Made by a program: the position numbers and the translations under genes. DNA of 64,000 nt, taken from an uncultured Prolixibacteraceae bacterium. Lineage in GTDB: Bacteria > Bacteroidota > Bacteroidia > Bacteroidales > Prolixibacteraceae. The notes under the pieces were generated by a model. It saw only the letters and a program-made list of their open reading frames with translations. It was not told the origin of the DNA and did no database searches. Where the stretch lies: NCBI GenBank assembly GCA_937915865.1, contig CALGIG010000054.1, positions 1-64,000 of the forward strand, read 5' to 3'. Positions 8,947 through 15,840 of the stretch are shown here, piece by piece (within the stretch, counting starts at the first letter, position 1; each line of letters starts with the position of its first letter).

Positions 8947-9267
8947 TTATCGTTTGTACTCGTTTTTCACTCTTTCGGCATAGTCTGAGGTACGTTCAAC
9001 TGCTTCATCAATAACATCAACCAGACAATCAAAATAAATCCCTTCGATTTGCTGTAATTCGTTGTTTTGTTTGTCTAGGAGAATAACTACAAATAAGTCT
9101 ATACCTTCATTATAAGCCACTTTTACCCAGCCTTTATGCTTGAAGCCATTGACCCTAAAAATCACACCTTCATTGTTGGGAAGTGCATTTGGGTCACTGA
9201 AACCCCAACTCCACATTATCATTCGGCTACTTTTAAGAATTGAGAAAATGTAATTTGCTAAGTCCAT
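8947..9267 (-). CDS. Hypothetical protein, about 106 aa
   Basis: No family recognised. The frame is open from 9318, but the ATG at 9267 (MDLANYIF) is chosen because a good minus-strand -7 box at 9298-9305 places the transcript start inside the longer reading. The protein has IMWSWGF and GVIFRVNGFKHKGWVKV motifs in a compact alpha/beta pattern and an acidic/basic C-terminal helix. It lies directly upstream of the serine recombinase, so it may be an accessory factor of the element. Confidence 0.6.
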   Translation of the reverse strand: MDLANYIFSILKSSRMIMWSWGFSDPNALPNNEGVIFRVNGFKHKGWVKVAYNEGIDLFVVILLDKQNNELQQIEGIYFDCLVDVIDEAVERTSDYAERVKNEYKR

Positions 9268-9297
9268 GATTATTGATTTATGTGTTAATTCCGTCAT

Positions 9298-9329
9298 CAA
9301 AGATAACACATAAATCAATATTTTTCAAA
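9298..9329 (-). promoter_or_regulatory. Promoter for the 106-aa gene and serine recombinase
   Basis: On the minus strand TATCTTTG (9298-9305) is preceded, 20 bases upstream, by TTTG (9326-9329), close to the Bacteroidota consensus. It reads towards 9267 and decides the start of that gene. Confidence 0.55.
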
Positions 9330-9398
9330 TAAAAATTGACTCAAATGACAATAAAAAACAAATAATTTAACTTATAAATCAATTTTTATTTATATTTG
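9327..9398. promoter_or_regulatory. Divergent control region with 13-bp inverted repeat
   Basis: AAATAAAAATTGA (9327-9339) and TCAATTTTTATTT (9379-9391) are exact reverse complements lying between two divergent genes. The right arm runs into TATATTTG (9391-9398), a -7 box for the plus-strand XRE gene at 9417. The left arm touches the -33 of the minus-strand promoter. A dimer bound to both arms could control both directions; the XRE protein next door is the obvious candidate. Confidence 0.45.
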
Positions 9399-9416
9399 AA
9401 ATATCATTAATTCCAG

Positions 9417-9719
9417 ATGAAAATGTTGAAAGTAAAAGGTATCTGCAAATCGAAGGGAATAACCCTAAAGGAGTTAGCCGAGAAAATGGAAGTATCACCA
9501 GAAGCAGTTACGAGAATGTTATCCGACAACGGCAATCCGACACTAAGTACTTTAGCGAATATTGCAAAGGCTTTGAATGTGCCGGTTTATGAATTGTTTG
9601 ATGATTTCAATTCTAATATGTTAGTCCGTGGGTACTTGGAAATCGGGGATAAAATCCATCGAATTAATAATTTTAGCGATCTGCAAGCTGTTTTTAACGC
9701 ACTTGTATTAAAGGATTGA
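9417..9719 (+). CDS. XRE-family regulator, 100 aa
   Basis: Cro/CI-type HTH at about residues 5-62: GITLKELAEKMEVS, EAVTRMLSDNGNPTLSTL, then KALNVPVYELF. A C-terminal tail of about 35 residues, ending FNALVLKD, may mediate dimerisation. ATGs at 9417 and 9423 are both possible. It is divergent from the 106-aa/serine-recombinase operon, with a 13-bp inverted repeat in the shared promoter region, so it is likely the switch for the recombination functions. Confidence 0.8.
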   Translation: MKMLKVKGICKSKGITLKELAEKMEVSPEAVTRMLSDNGNPTLSTLANIAKALNVPVYELFDDFNSNMLVRGYLEIGDKIHRINNFSDLQAVFNALVLKD

Positions 9720-9761
9720 TTGGATGTCGATAAAGTTGTACCTAAATAATCTTTTAGATTT

Positions 9762-9817
9762 TTTTGATACATAAACCAGTGTATCAAAACCATCATACAA
9801 AGATTAAATTGATACAT
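9762..9817. promoter_or_regulatory. TTGATACA repeats downstream of the XRE gene
   Basis: TTTTGATACA (9762-9771) and TGTATCAAAA (9780-9789) form a perfect 10-bp palindrome, and a third TTGATACAT copy follows at 9809-9817. It could be a terminator for the gene ending at 9719 or an operator cluster for the next gene. The rest of the 9720-10074 interval shows nothing identifiable. Confidence 0.35.
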
Positions 9818-10074
9818 TTTTATTTTGATCGTTTTTATTCGCCAATTGCCCACTAAAATCTAATTTGTTGAAAAGATGTGCGTGTGGGCAGTGCTTTTCG
9901 ACCTATCAGCAGTGAAATATTCACCAATTGGCGTTTTTCAGCGAATAATTGCGGATTTATTGATGTTCTTTTATTCAAAAATCACAGATTAAGTTTGTGT
10001 TTAGACCACTTATTGCCGAATTAACGTACAAGCTGAAAAACAATTAATTGTGTATTTATGGTAAAGTTTATACC

Positions 10075-10305
10075 ATGAAGAAACACATTTCTGAAGAACA
10101 TCAAAAAATATTACTTGAATTAGGTCTTTATTTTCGAGAACACCGTTTATATAACGGTCTCACAATTAGCGATGTTGCTAACGATCTCGATTTGCATAAA
10201 AATACGATTGCCAGAGTAGAGCATGGTTGTAATATTACTTTATCCAGTTTGTTAGTTTTAGCCGACTATTACCAGATACCGATTAGCCAAATTTTCAAAG
10301 ACTAA
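10075..10305 (+). CDS. XRE-family regulator, 76 aa
   Basis: Small HTH protein. The frame is open from 10048, but the ATG at 10075 gives the normal N-terminus MKKHISEEHQK. The HTH covers about residues 20-70: LTISDVANDLDLHKNTIARVEHG, then LSSLLVLADYYQIPISQIF. This is the second plus-strand XRE gene in this element and is unlike its neighbour at 9417. Probably a stand-alone repressor with local targets. Confidence 0.8.
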   Translation: MKKHISEEHQKILLELGLYFREHRLYNGLTISDVANDLDLHKNTIARVEHGCNITLSSLLVLADYYQIPISQIFKD

Positions 10306-10700
10306 ATTAGTTTTCATCAAAACTATTATAACTGCAATTTTTAACTCAATAGTTACGGAGATTCGTTCAAAAAAAGAGACCGTCAACACGATCTCCTGAA
10401 TATGAACATAAATGATTTTCGGAATGGATTAATTAATCTTTTCCTCTTACATAAATACTCTGGACACAAGAATAAACCAGATTTTGAAGCAAAAAATTAT
10501 TTAGCGGTCGTTCGAAAAATCCTTGACATTGAAATTTTTTCACTATACTTTTGTTAAGCAAATCCTACGACATCCATAAGGTTCTTTTTTGTTCGGTGAT
10601 ACTTATTATAATCACCTGACAAATTTCTACCTGCACCAAACAGAATCAGCAAAACTTTTTTTTTACAAATACTGAAATTATTTCATGTATGACAGTATTT
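10306..10700. other. AT-rich intergenic stretch, no supported gene
   Basis: About 395 bp with no gene that can be supported. One 51-codon reading frame (10402-10557, plus strand, starting MNINDFRNGL) has plausible composition but no recognisable motif and no clear start signals. The right end runs into the operator of the ribbon-helix-helix gene. Confidence 0.4.
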
Positions 10701-10743
10701 ATATTGTGTAAGCACATTAATAATACATGTGTTTACACAATAT
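10701..10743. promoter_or_regulatory. 17-bp near-perfect palindrome, likely RHH operator
   Basis: The arms are 10701-10717 (begins ATATTGTGTAA) and 10727-10743 (ends TTACACAATAT). They match at 16 of 17 positions around a 9-base spacer. It ends 28 bp before the start of the ribbon-helix-helix gene, where an autoregulatory operator would be expected. The only mismatch is G/A in the middle of each arm. Confidence 0.6.
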
Positions 10744-10771
10744 AAAAAATTGTGAATTAAATTTTTAAGCT

Positions 10772-10975
10772 ATGGAAAATCAAATTGGGTATAAAGAGGT
10801 GAAAGAGAAAAAAGAACAGATTCAGTACTGTCGTATGGATGATTCGATGATCAGTAGAATTAAAGAAATCAGGCGTAAAACTGGTATTAGCACATCAGAA
10901 ATCATCAGGGAAGCCGTTAGACGATTATTAAATGAAATTGACAGTACTGGTTCATTTACGCTGAAAATGTGTTAA
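10772..10975 (+). CDS. Ribbon-helix-helix (CopG-like) protein, 67 aa
   Basis: The strand-helix-helix fold is visible: a basic N-terminus, the QIQYCRMDDSMISRIKEIRRKTG segment, and the second helix STSEIIREAVRRLLNEI. RHH proteins bind palindromes as dimers and regulate copy number, transfer or toxin genes. A strong palindrome lies upstream, a perfect terminator-like hairpin follows, and the primase-like gene is next. A role in controlling replication or maintenance of the element is likely but inferred. Confidence 0.75.
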   Translation: MENQIGYKEVKEKKEQIQYCRMDDSMISRIKEIRRKTGISTSEIIREAVRRLLNEIDSTGSFTLKMC

Positions 10976-10977
10976 TT

Positions 10978-11008
10978 AAACAAGTGGCACTAAAACTGCC
11001 ACTTGTTT
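10978..11008 (+). terminator. Perfect 12-bp hairpin after the RHH gene
   Basis: AAACAAGTGGCA (10978-10989) and TGCCACTTGTTT (10997-11008) pair fully around a 7-base loop, right after the RHH stop codon and before the primase-like gene. It may terminate or attenuate read-through, making the primase gene dependent on the RHH promoter's strength. Confidence 0.6.
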
Positions 11009-11033
11009 CGGATTTGAATAAAAATGAATATAT

Positions 11034-12479
11034 ATGATTGATAATTATGACTTTGAAGATTTTAAAACTATTTCAGGTACGGATGACCTACCTGATTTCT
11101 GGGATACACAGCTAAATACTTTTGCTAATATATCTGATGCACCCAAGGTAACAGGTAATATTTCATTATTTGACCTTTTATATGGCATTGGTCACAACTT
11201 TATTAACCTGACAGATTACAAGGATTATCTTACTCCTAAATACGTTGATGGTGTGCTAAGTTCAGCATATACGAAAATAAAATACAACTCAAATTCAGTA
11301 TGTTACAATGCTACTTATAATGGTTATAAAGCTTTGAAACATCTGAAAACTATCACCAATCTAATGTTTTTAGATATTGATGATTTTAAATCCAGAGAAG
11401 AGGCGTTGGAATACAAAGAAAAAATCATCAGTAAATATGATTGGATTATTTCATGTAATTTGTCGTTATCACGATTGGGTTTGCATATTCTTATACTCGT
11501 AGATAGAATAATTGATAATGAAGATTATAACAGGAAATATGATTGTATTAGTGCAATGTACTTTGATAACAGATTAGACTCAGATGCTAAATCATTAACA
11601 AGACATACAGTTATACCCATTGATAGCAGTATTTACATCAATTATTATTCTAAAGTATTAGGTATTAATGCAATACTAAACGTAATTAATCCATTGGTGT
11701 TGCCTAGGTATGGTAATCCAAATGGTGTAACTATAAGTGATGATCAAAAAGGTACACGAAGTGTATATAAAAGGGATAGAGCCATACCTAGTTCATGTAC
11801 TTTTTCTCCTGCAAAAGAACTTAAAGAAATAACCAATATTGCAGCTAGGGTCAATGGATTATTGTTTGAAGAAGTTATAGATGAAAGTGAATTTACAGAC
11901 CCGAATATTCCGCTATATTTTCCTGAAGGTGTTAATGTAATTGTTATAAACTTACATCCATATAAGAATAAAGAAGTAGGTATTGGAAAACGTAGAAGAA
12001 CGATTGGTGGAATATCAATGAGATTAATTTATCTAAACACCAATCATTTGCTTGATAGACCAGACAGCAAGTTAAAATCCGAGATTATAAGATACATGTT
12101 GCAACTAAACACGGAAATATGTAACCCACCATTAGATGATAAAGAAGTTGTTCATTCCGTCAACTCAAATTGGAAAAAATTTGAGAATGGTAATCTTGAT
12201 GTAAGTAGTTTATTCACGAAAAAATATTTCTTCTGGTCAAAGCGATGTACTTTAAAGCCAAACGAAAAACGTAGTTATAGTGCCAGTAAAAAGAATGAAC
12301 CAAGGGTTATTCTAACTAAAGAAAAAATTGCTGATGCTATTGAAAAGATTCATGGTTGTGGAGAAAAAGTAACACAAGCAAAAGTTTCTGAATTAATTAA
12401 TATGAATGTGCAGACGGTTAAAAAGTACTGGTCAGAATATAAGATGATGGTTCAGAAAATTAATAAAATGAATAAATAG
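11034..12479 (+). CDS. Primase-like replication protein (BT4734/VirE-type N-terminus)
   Basis: A 481-aa protein typical of Bacteroidota mobile elements. The N-terminal half carries the BT4734-like/VirE N-terminal signature: MFLDIDDF (about 113-120) with two acidic residues, then SRLGLHILILV. This is an archaeo-eukaryotic-primase-like fold. A primase C-terminal segment (about 340-395) includes RYMLQLNTEICNPPLDDKEV and HSVNSNWKKF. The C-terminus (about 420-481) holds a possible HTH with ADAIEKIHG and AKVSELINMNVQTVKKYW. No helicase Walker motif was seen. It may start replication of the excised circle with host helicase. Confidence 0.7.
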   Translation: MIDNYDFEDFKTISGTDDLPDFWDTQLNTFANISDAPKVTGNISLFDLLYGIGHNFINLTDYKDYLTPKYVDGVLSSAYTKIKYNSNSVCYNATYNGYKALKHLKTITNLMFLDIDDFKSREEALEYKEKIISKYDWIISCNLSLSRLGLHILILVDRIIDNEDYNRKYDCISAMYFDNRLDSDAKSLTRHTVIPIDSSIYINYYSKVLGINAILNVINPLVLPRYGNPNGVTISDDQKGTRSVYKRDRAIPSSCTFSPAKELKEITNIAARVNGLLFEEVIDESEFTDPNIPLYFPEGVNVIVINLHPYKNKEVGIGKRRRTIGGISMRLIYLNTNHLLDRPDSKLKSEIIRYMLQLNTEICNPPLDDKEVVHSVNSNWKKFENGNLDVSSLFTKKYFFWSKRCTLKPNEKRSYSASKKNEPRVILTKEKIADAIEKIHGCGEKVTQAKVSELINMNVQTVKKYWSEYKMMVQKINKMNK

Positions 12480-12509
12480 CTAAAATTTCAGACGAAATAT
12501 TAGGATTGT

Positions 12510-12545
12510 GTTTTTATAGACTATGTATTTACAGTCTATAAAAAC
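12510..12545. terminator. 13-bp perfect inverted repeat
   Basis: GTTTTTATAGACT (12510-12522) and AGTCTATAAAAAC (12533-12545) pair perfectly around 10 bases, between the primase-like gene and the 112-aa gene. It has neither a GC-rich stem nor a clean T tract, so an operator for the following gene is equally possible. Confidence 0.45.
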
Positions 12546-12577
12546 AATACTATTATTAACCGTATAAAAATTGAACT

Positions 12578-12916
12578 ATGGAAAATTATAATCCCAAAGG
12601 ATTTACTAAAATCTTTGAATCAGAATTTGGTCAAGGCTGTTGGAAGTACTTAAATTCAGAAGATGCTAAGATAAGAATGGTACTCGCAACTGAATTAGGT
12701 CATCCAGCCGCTGAAGGTATTGGAGATAAAATACTCGAAAGATTTGGAGACGAATTCATTAAAAACACGAAGGAAGAAAATGACCGTATAAAACAGGCAA
12801 TTGGGCACATGATAAGGTATATAATGGAAAGCTACGGTTATAAACTTGCACAAAGAAGTGTACCATGTAGGAAAAAAACTGAATTATTCATCTTTGCCTC
12901 ACGTTACAAAAAATAG
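12578..12916 (+). CDS. Hypothetical protein, 112 aa
   Basis: No family recognised. A mainly helical, soluble protein with GCWKYLNSEDAKIRMVLATELGHPAAEGIG and an IKQAIGHMIRYIMESYGYKL helix. The basic C-terminus (RKKTELFIFASRYKK) would suit nucleic-acid binding. It is the last gene before the right 14-bp repeat (66 bp away), a position often taken by excisionase or target-recognition helpers. Function unknown. Confidence 0.6.
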   Translation: MENYNPKGFTKIFESEFGQGCWKYLNSEDAKIRMVLATELGHPAAEGIGDKILERFGDEFIKNTKEENDRIKQAIGHMIRYIMESYGYKLAQRSVPCRKKTELFIFASRYKK

Positions 12917-12981
12917 TTGTCAATATGTGGTAAATCCACATGGTTATTATTAATTATTCGCTTGAAATAATTTATTAAATC

Positions 12982-12995
12982 AGGGGTACAATTTT
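12982..12995. repeat. Putative attR core (14-bp direct repeat, right copy)
   Basis: AGGGGTACAATTTT, identical to the copy at 1338-1351. It is preceded by C, as in the leftmost partial copy at 1324. To its right the sequence continues into a terminator hairpin and non-element DNA. Confidence 0.55.
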
Positions 12996-13011
12996 GGGGG
13001 TCAAAAATAAC

Positions 13012-13045
13012 AAAGCCATTCAATACCAATTAGTTGAATGGCTTT
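13012..13045. terminator. 12-bp hairpin at the right flank of the element
   Basis: AAAGCCATTCAA (13012-13023) and TTGAATGGCTTT (13034-13045) pair perfectly and run into further Ts. The word AGTAGTCCCA follows, as it does after the hairpin at 1191-1224. The rest of the stretch to the helicase remnant at about 13336 shows no gene; it holds this hairpin and the right repeat. Confidence 0.55.
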
Positions 13046-13335
13046 TTAAGTAGTCCCAAGCGGAGAGGTATCGAACTTTTTGATTGAAGATTATGAGGCT
13101 GTTTTGCAGTTTATAGACTCTCAAAAGCAACAGAAAAAGCTCAAACCATAAAGGTTTCAGATCGGCTTATTTTTTAGCTTCTTGTTTTCCAGTATAAGAA
13201 TCTTGTTTATTGATAATGCTTCAACTGTGATGCTTTATTAATTATTTCAGCACCATCTTTTGCGCAAAAAGGGTAAGTGCAGAAAGAATTAATGCCAATA
13301 ATGAATCAATACTCCTCATCTGTAGTTTTTCACTA

Positions 13336-13833
13336 TTGGCTTTGAAACTTCATATTTCTATGGAAAATAGAATAAAAGTTATTAGTATATTTTGTTATCT
13401 TTCTTATCTCAAAAGAAAGCTAGCATCCATAGATCTATTAATCACATGGAGTGAAACTTTATTTAGTCCATTTTCACAAGTAAAGTACTACAACAAATAT
13501 TTATCTGAGAGCTCAAAATTTGGCACACATCAAGGAGTTAAAGTATTAGAATATGAGAGAGTAATGGTCATTATTGAAGACGAAGAAGCCAGTGGTTTTT
13601 TAATTAGCTATGACGAACTATTTGGCGCCGAAGAAATGAGTACAAATGATAAAAAAATGTTGATGAAGGGAAGGAAACAGGAACCAACAGGACTAACCGC
13701 ATATTCTATATTGCTTGTAGTAGGGTTAACGAAAGCTTAGCTATTGTTGTATATACTGATGAATTAATGGCAGTAAAGGATACGGTTCTAAAGAACATGT
13801 GGCTTAGTGAAAATGAAATCGAAATTATAAATT
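13336..13833 (+). pseudogene. Frameshifted C-terminal remnant of a UvrD-like helicase
   Basis: The first frame (13336-13740) contains FGTHQGVKVLEYERVMVIIEDEE, the motif V/VI region of UvrD/AddA-type SF1 helicases, where THQGVKGLEFxRVMV is usual. The next conserved piece, RTNRIFYIACSRVNESLAIVVY, is read in a different frame from about 13690 and runs to a stop at 13831-13833, ending WLSENEIEIIN. A single frameshift near 13685 explains both. Walker A and all upstream helicase motifs are absent, so only the last part of the gene survives. GajB-like (Gabija) or stand-alone UvrD-type defence helicases are possible sources. The start of the remnant is uncertain. Confidence 0.7.
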
Positions 13834-13864
13834 AATCGATTACTCTGCATAATTAATGTCATAG

Positions 13865-15193
13865 ATGGAAGGATTTGATTTATATAGAGAAGCAAAAGAT
13901 TATTACGATCGCTTGATACCTCAAAAGAACGAGGGACTGATCTTGCTATCTTTATATGACAAATACGGAGAGGGTGATTTTAAAGAAGACGATATAATTC
14001 GTGTCATAAATGCAACCTTAAAGGATTTGGGGCAAGGTTCATCACGAGTTGAGATTGAGCGCAACAACATTATTATTTTAAGATTGCAAGATTATTTTTT
14101 GTGGCGAGACGGTATAAAGAAAGTCTACCGATTTAAACCTTATGGAGTTGAATTTTGCAAAAGAATTCACAAGCGCCTTGAAGACAGTTACAGTCCGGCC
14201 AAAATCAAACGATGGTTTGACGAGATGTATAATAGATTGAATGAGGCCTTAAAGACAGATGGAGGTTTCAGACATTGGATTGAAGACCATTTTGATCTCC
14301 GCCATACAAAATTAGGAGAACAAGTTGAGATTCTGGATCAGCAAGTTAATGAATCAGTAAATGAGTTTAAGCGGGAAATAAAGCGTAACAGTAATAGCAA
14401 AGGTATAATCCAAACTATTGTCGAAATAGGAATAAGCCTTGAAACGATAAAACAACAGGCTATTGAATTAAAAAGAGCTTTCCAGACTACTTACGATATC
14501 GATGATGTATTAACCGAAATACTGGAAAGGCAACAAGAAGGAGATAATTTATCTGATATTCAGAGAGTCATGACTTTTAATGATCAGGTTCGATCTCACT
14601 TAGAACAGGTAAGTAATCGCATTGAGAAAATAAAGCCACGGATAAGAGAATTCATATATGATTTTAATCAACGTGATTTTGATAGGAAAACAGAGCAATT
14701 TTTAGATGTGTTGCTTACTTACTCAACATATTCAAAAGAAGATAATAAAAAACTGTTGCAATTGCCCAAAGGAGTGCCCAAAAAGCAAGTATTTGACAGT
14801 CAATTTGTTCCTTGTTTTACGATTGTGCCTTTAAGAGAAATTGGGCCTAAACCACCCATCGAAGTATCTCCAAAAGAAATTGATGTAGAAAGACGTCAAA
14901 AGCTCATTGAAAAAGTAAAGATATGGAAGTATGAAAAGGATCGGGTGATGTATTGGACAAAAGTCGCCAATGAGGAAATTAAAGACAGAGGTATTATAGA
15001 GTTTTCCCCTTTCTTTTTCCATATATTAAAAGAAGAGAATAGAAATCTAGCCATTGCAGTTAAAACAGCACATAGGTTGGTGAGACAAAGTCTAAAGGAT
15101 CCGACGTTAAAAATCGATATAATATCAGAAAGGGCCGAAGATGAAAATATTCCAAACATCAGTATATGGAAAATGAAAATACACAGGAAATAA
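13865..15193 (+). CDS. jetA: Wadjet JetA-like (MukF-type kleisin)
   Basis: A 442-aa protein whose size, order and fold pattern suit JetA, the kleisin-like subunit of Wadjet. The N-terminal part (about 1-115) looks like winged-helix DNA-binding/dimerisation modules (YDKYGEGDFKEDDIIRVIN, then YRFKPYGVEFCKRIHKRL). A long helical, coiled-coil-like middle (about 150-260) is followed by a further helical C-terminal region. The last 28 bases overlap the next gene, showing translational coupling. Family assignment rests on operon context with clear JetC and JetD; this subunit alone is too divergent to recognise with certainty. Confidence 0.65.
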   Translation: MEGFDLYREAKDYYDRLIPQKNEGLILLSLYDKYGEGDFKEDDIIRVINATLKDLGQGSSRVEIERNNIIILRLQDYFLWRDGIKKVYRFKPYGVEFCKRIHKRLEDSYSPAKIKRWFDEMYNRLNEALKTDGGFRHWIEDHFDLRHTKLGEQVEILDQQVNESVNEFKREIKRNSNSKGIIQTIVEIGISLETIKQQAIELKRAFQTTYDIDDVLTEILERQQEGDNLSDIQRVMTFNDQVRSHLEQVSNRIEKIKPRIREFIYDFNQRDFDRKTEQFLDVLLTYSTYSKEDNKKLLQLPKGVPKKQVFDSQFVPCFTIVPLREIGPKPPIEVSPKEIDVERRQKLIEKVKIWKYEKDRVMYWTKVANEEIKDRGIIEFSPFFFHILKEENRNLAIAVKTAHRLVRQSLKDPTLKIDIISERAEDENIPNISIWKMKIHRK

Positions 15194-15840
15194 CGCGGTA
15201 TGTTTTTTTAACAGATAAGAAAGCAGATCAGGTTTTTGCAAAAATAGATTATATGCTTCGAAGCGGTGTACACATTCAGCATGATTACCCACTTCCTGGC
15301 GAGTTATTCCGTTTTATCGAGCGGAACTATAAAAGTCTCAAACTTTATTATGAAGAAATTTACAAGGTTGTTCTTGATAAATCAGGAAGCGAATTTAATA
15401 CCTACTATTTTATCAATTTTGAAGAAGGAAGCCGTGGAAATATCCCCAGTGATCAAAGAGAATATCTCAAAACAGAGCACATAATTATAGGCATTTTGTT
15501 TTTTAAGCTATTTAAGCTTGACGGTAATATTGAACTTGACCGAGTTTCTGATTTTATGAATCTGCTTTTCTCTGAATATGAAGATGAGAGAGAGGCTTTA
15601 CAAAAGCTGATAGCAGATACAATGAATGACAAAAGCTCTGATTTAAATGAAGATAAGATCGGTGGTGTTATAAGAAAAGCATTTGAGAAGTTTAATGAGC
15701 TAGGGTGGATTGCCTGGGATGACGAACTGGATAAGGATCGATTTCGTTATATGCCATCATTCGAACGGCTGAGGCTGTTATACCAACCCCAGATTTTGGG
15801 TATTAATGAACTACTAAAGAACTTGAAAAATGGTAGATAA
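15166..15840 (+). CDS. jetB: Wadjet JetB-like (MukE-type)
   Basis: A 224-aa, mostly helical, acidic protein placed exactly where JetB (MukE-like) lies between JetA and JetC. The HIIIGILFFKLFKLDGNIELD stretch and the C-terminal FEKFNELGWIAWDDE...RYMPSFERLRLLY look like paired winged-helix domains. It overlaps JetA by 28 bases and JetC by 11. In this family the protein bridges kleisin and SMC heads. The assignment is by position, size and fold pattern. Confidence 0.65.
   Translation: MENENTQEITRYVFLTDKKADQVFAKIDYMLRSGVHIQHDYPLPGELFRFIERNYKSLKLYYEEIYKVVLDKSGSEFNTYYFINFEEGSRGNIPSDQREYLKTEHIIIGILFFKLFKLDGNIELDRVSDFMNLLFSEYEDEREALQKLIADTMNDKSSDLNEDKIGGVIRKAFEKFNELGWIAWDDELDKDRFRYMPSFERLRLLYQPQILGINELLKNLKNGR

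Larger units (their letters stand above)
1338..12995. mobile_element. Integrative element of about 11.7 kb
   Basis: Bounded by a 14-bp direct repeat, AGGGGTACAATTTT, at 1338-1351 and 12982-12995. The left copy lies immediately before an integrase gene. Contents are typical of a small integrative element: tyrosine recombinase, XRE and ribbon-helix-helix regulators, a serine recombinase and a primase-like protein. It also carries two secreted proteins. There are no conjugation genes inside, so it would need help to transfer. The boundaries are inferred from the repeat and gene content; an empty site has not been seen. Confidence 0.55.

Noticed and set aside
10402..10557. 51-codon ORF in the gap before the RHH gene
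   Set aside because: No motif, no clear start signal and no relation to neighbours; AT-rich chance ORF is just as likely.
13050..13080. tRNA 3' end remnant (GCGGAGAGGTATCGAAC on the plus strand)
   Set aside because: It recalls the T-arm of a reverse-strand tRNA, but no acceptor stem or anticodon arm could be built, so no tRNA was called.
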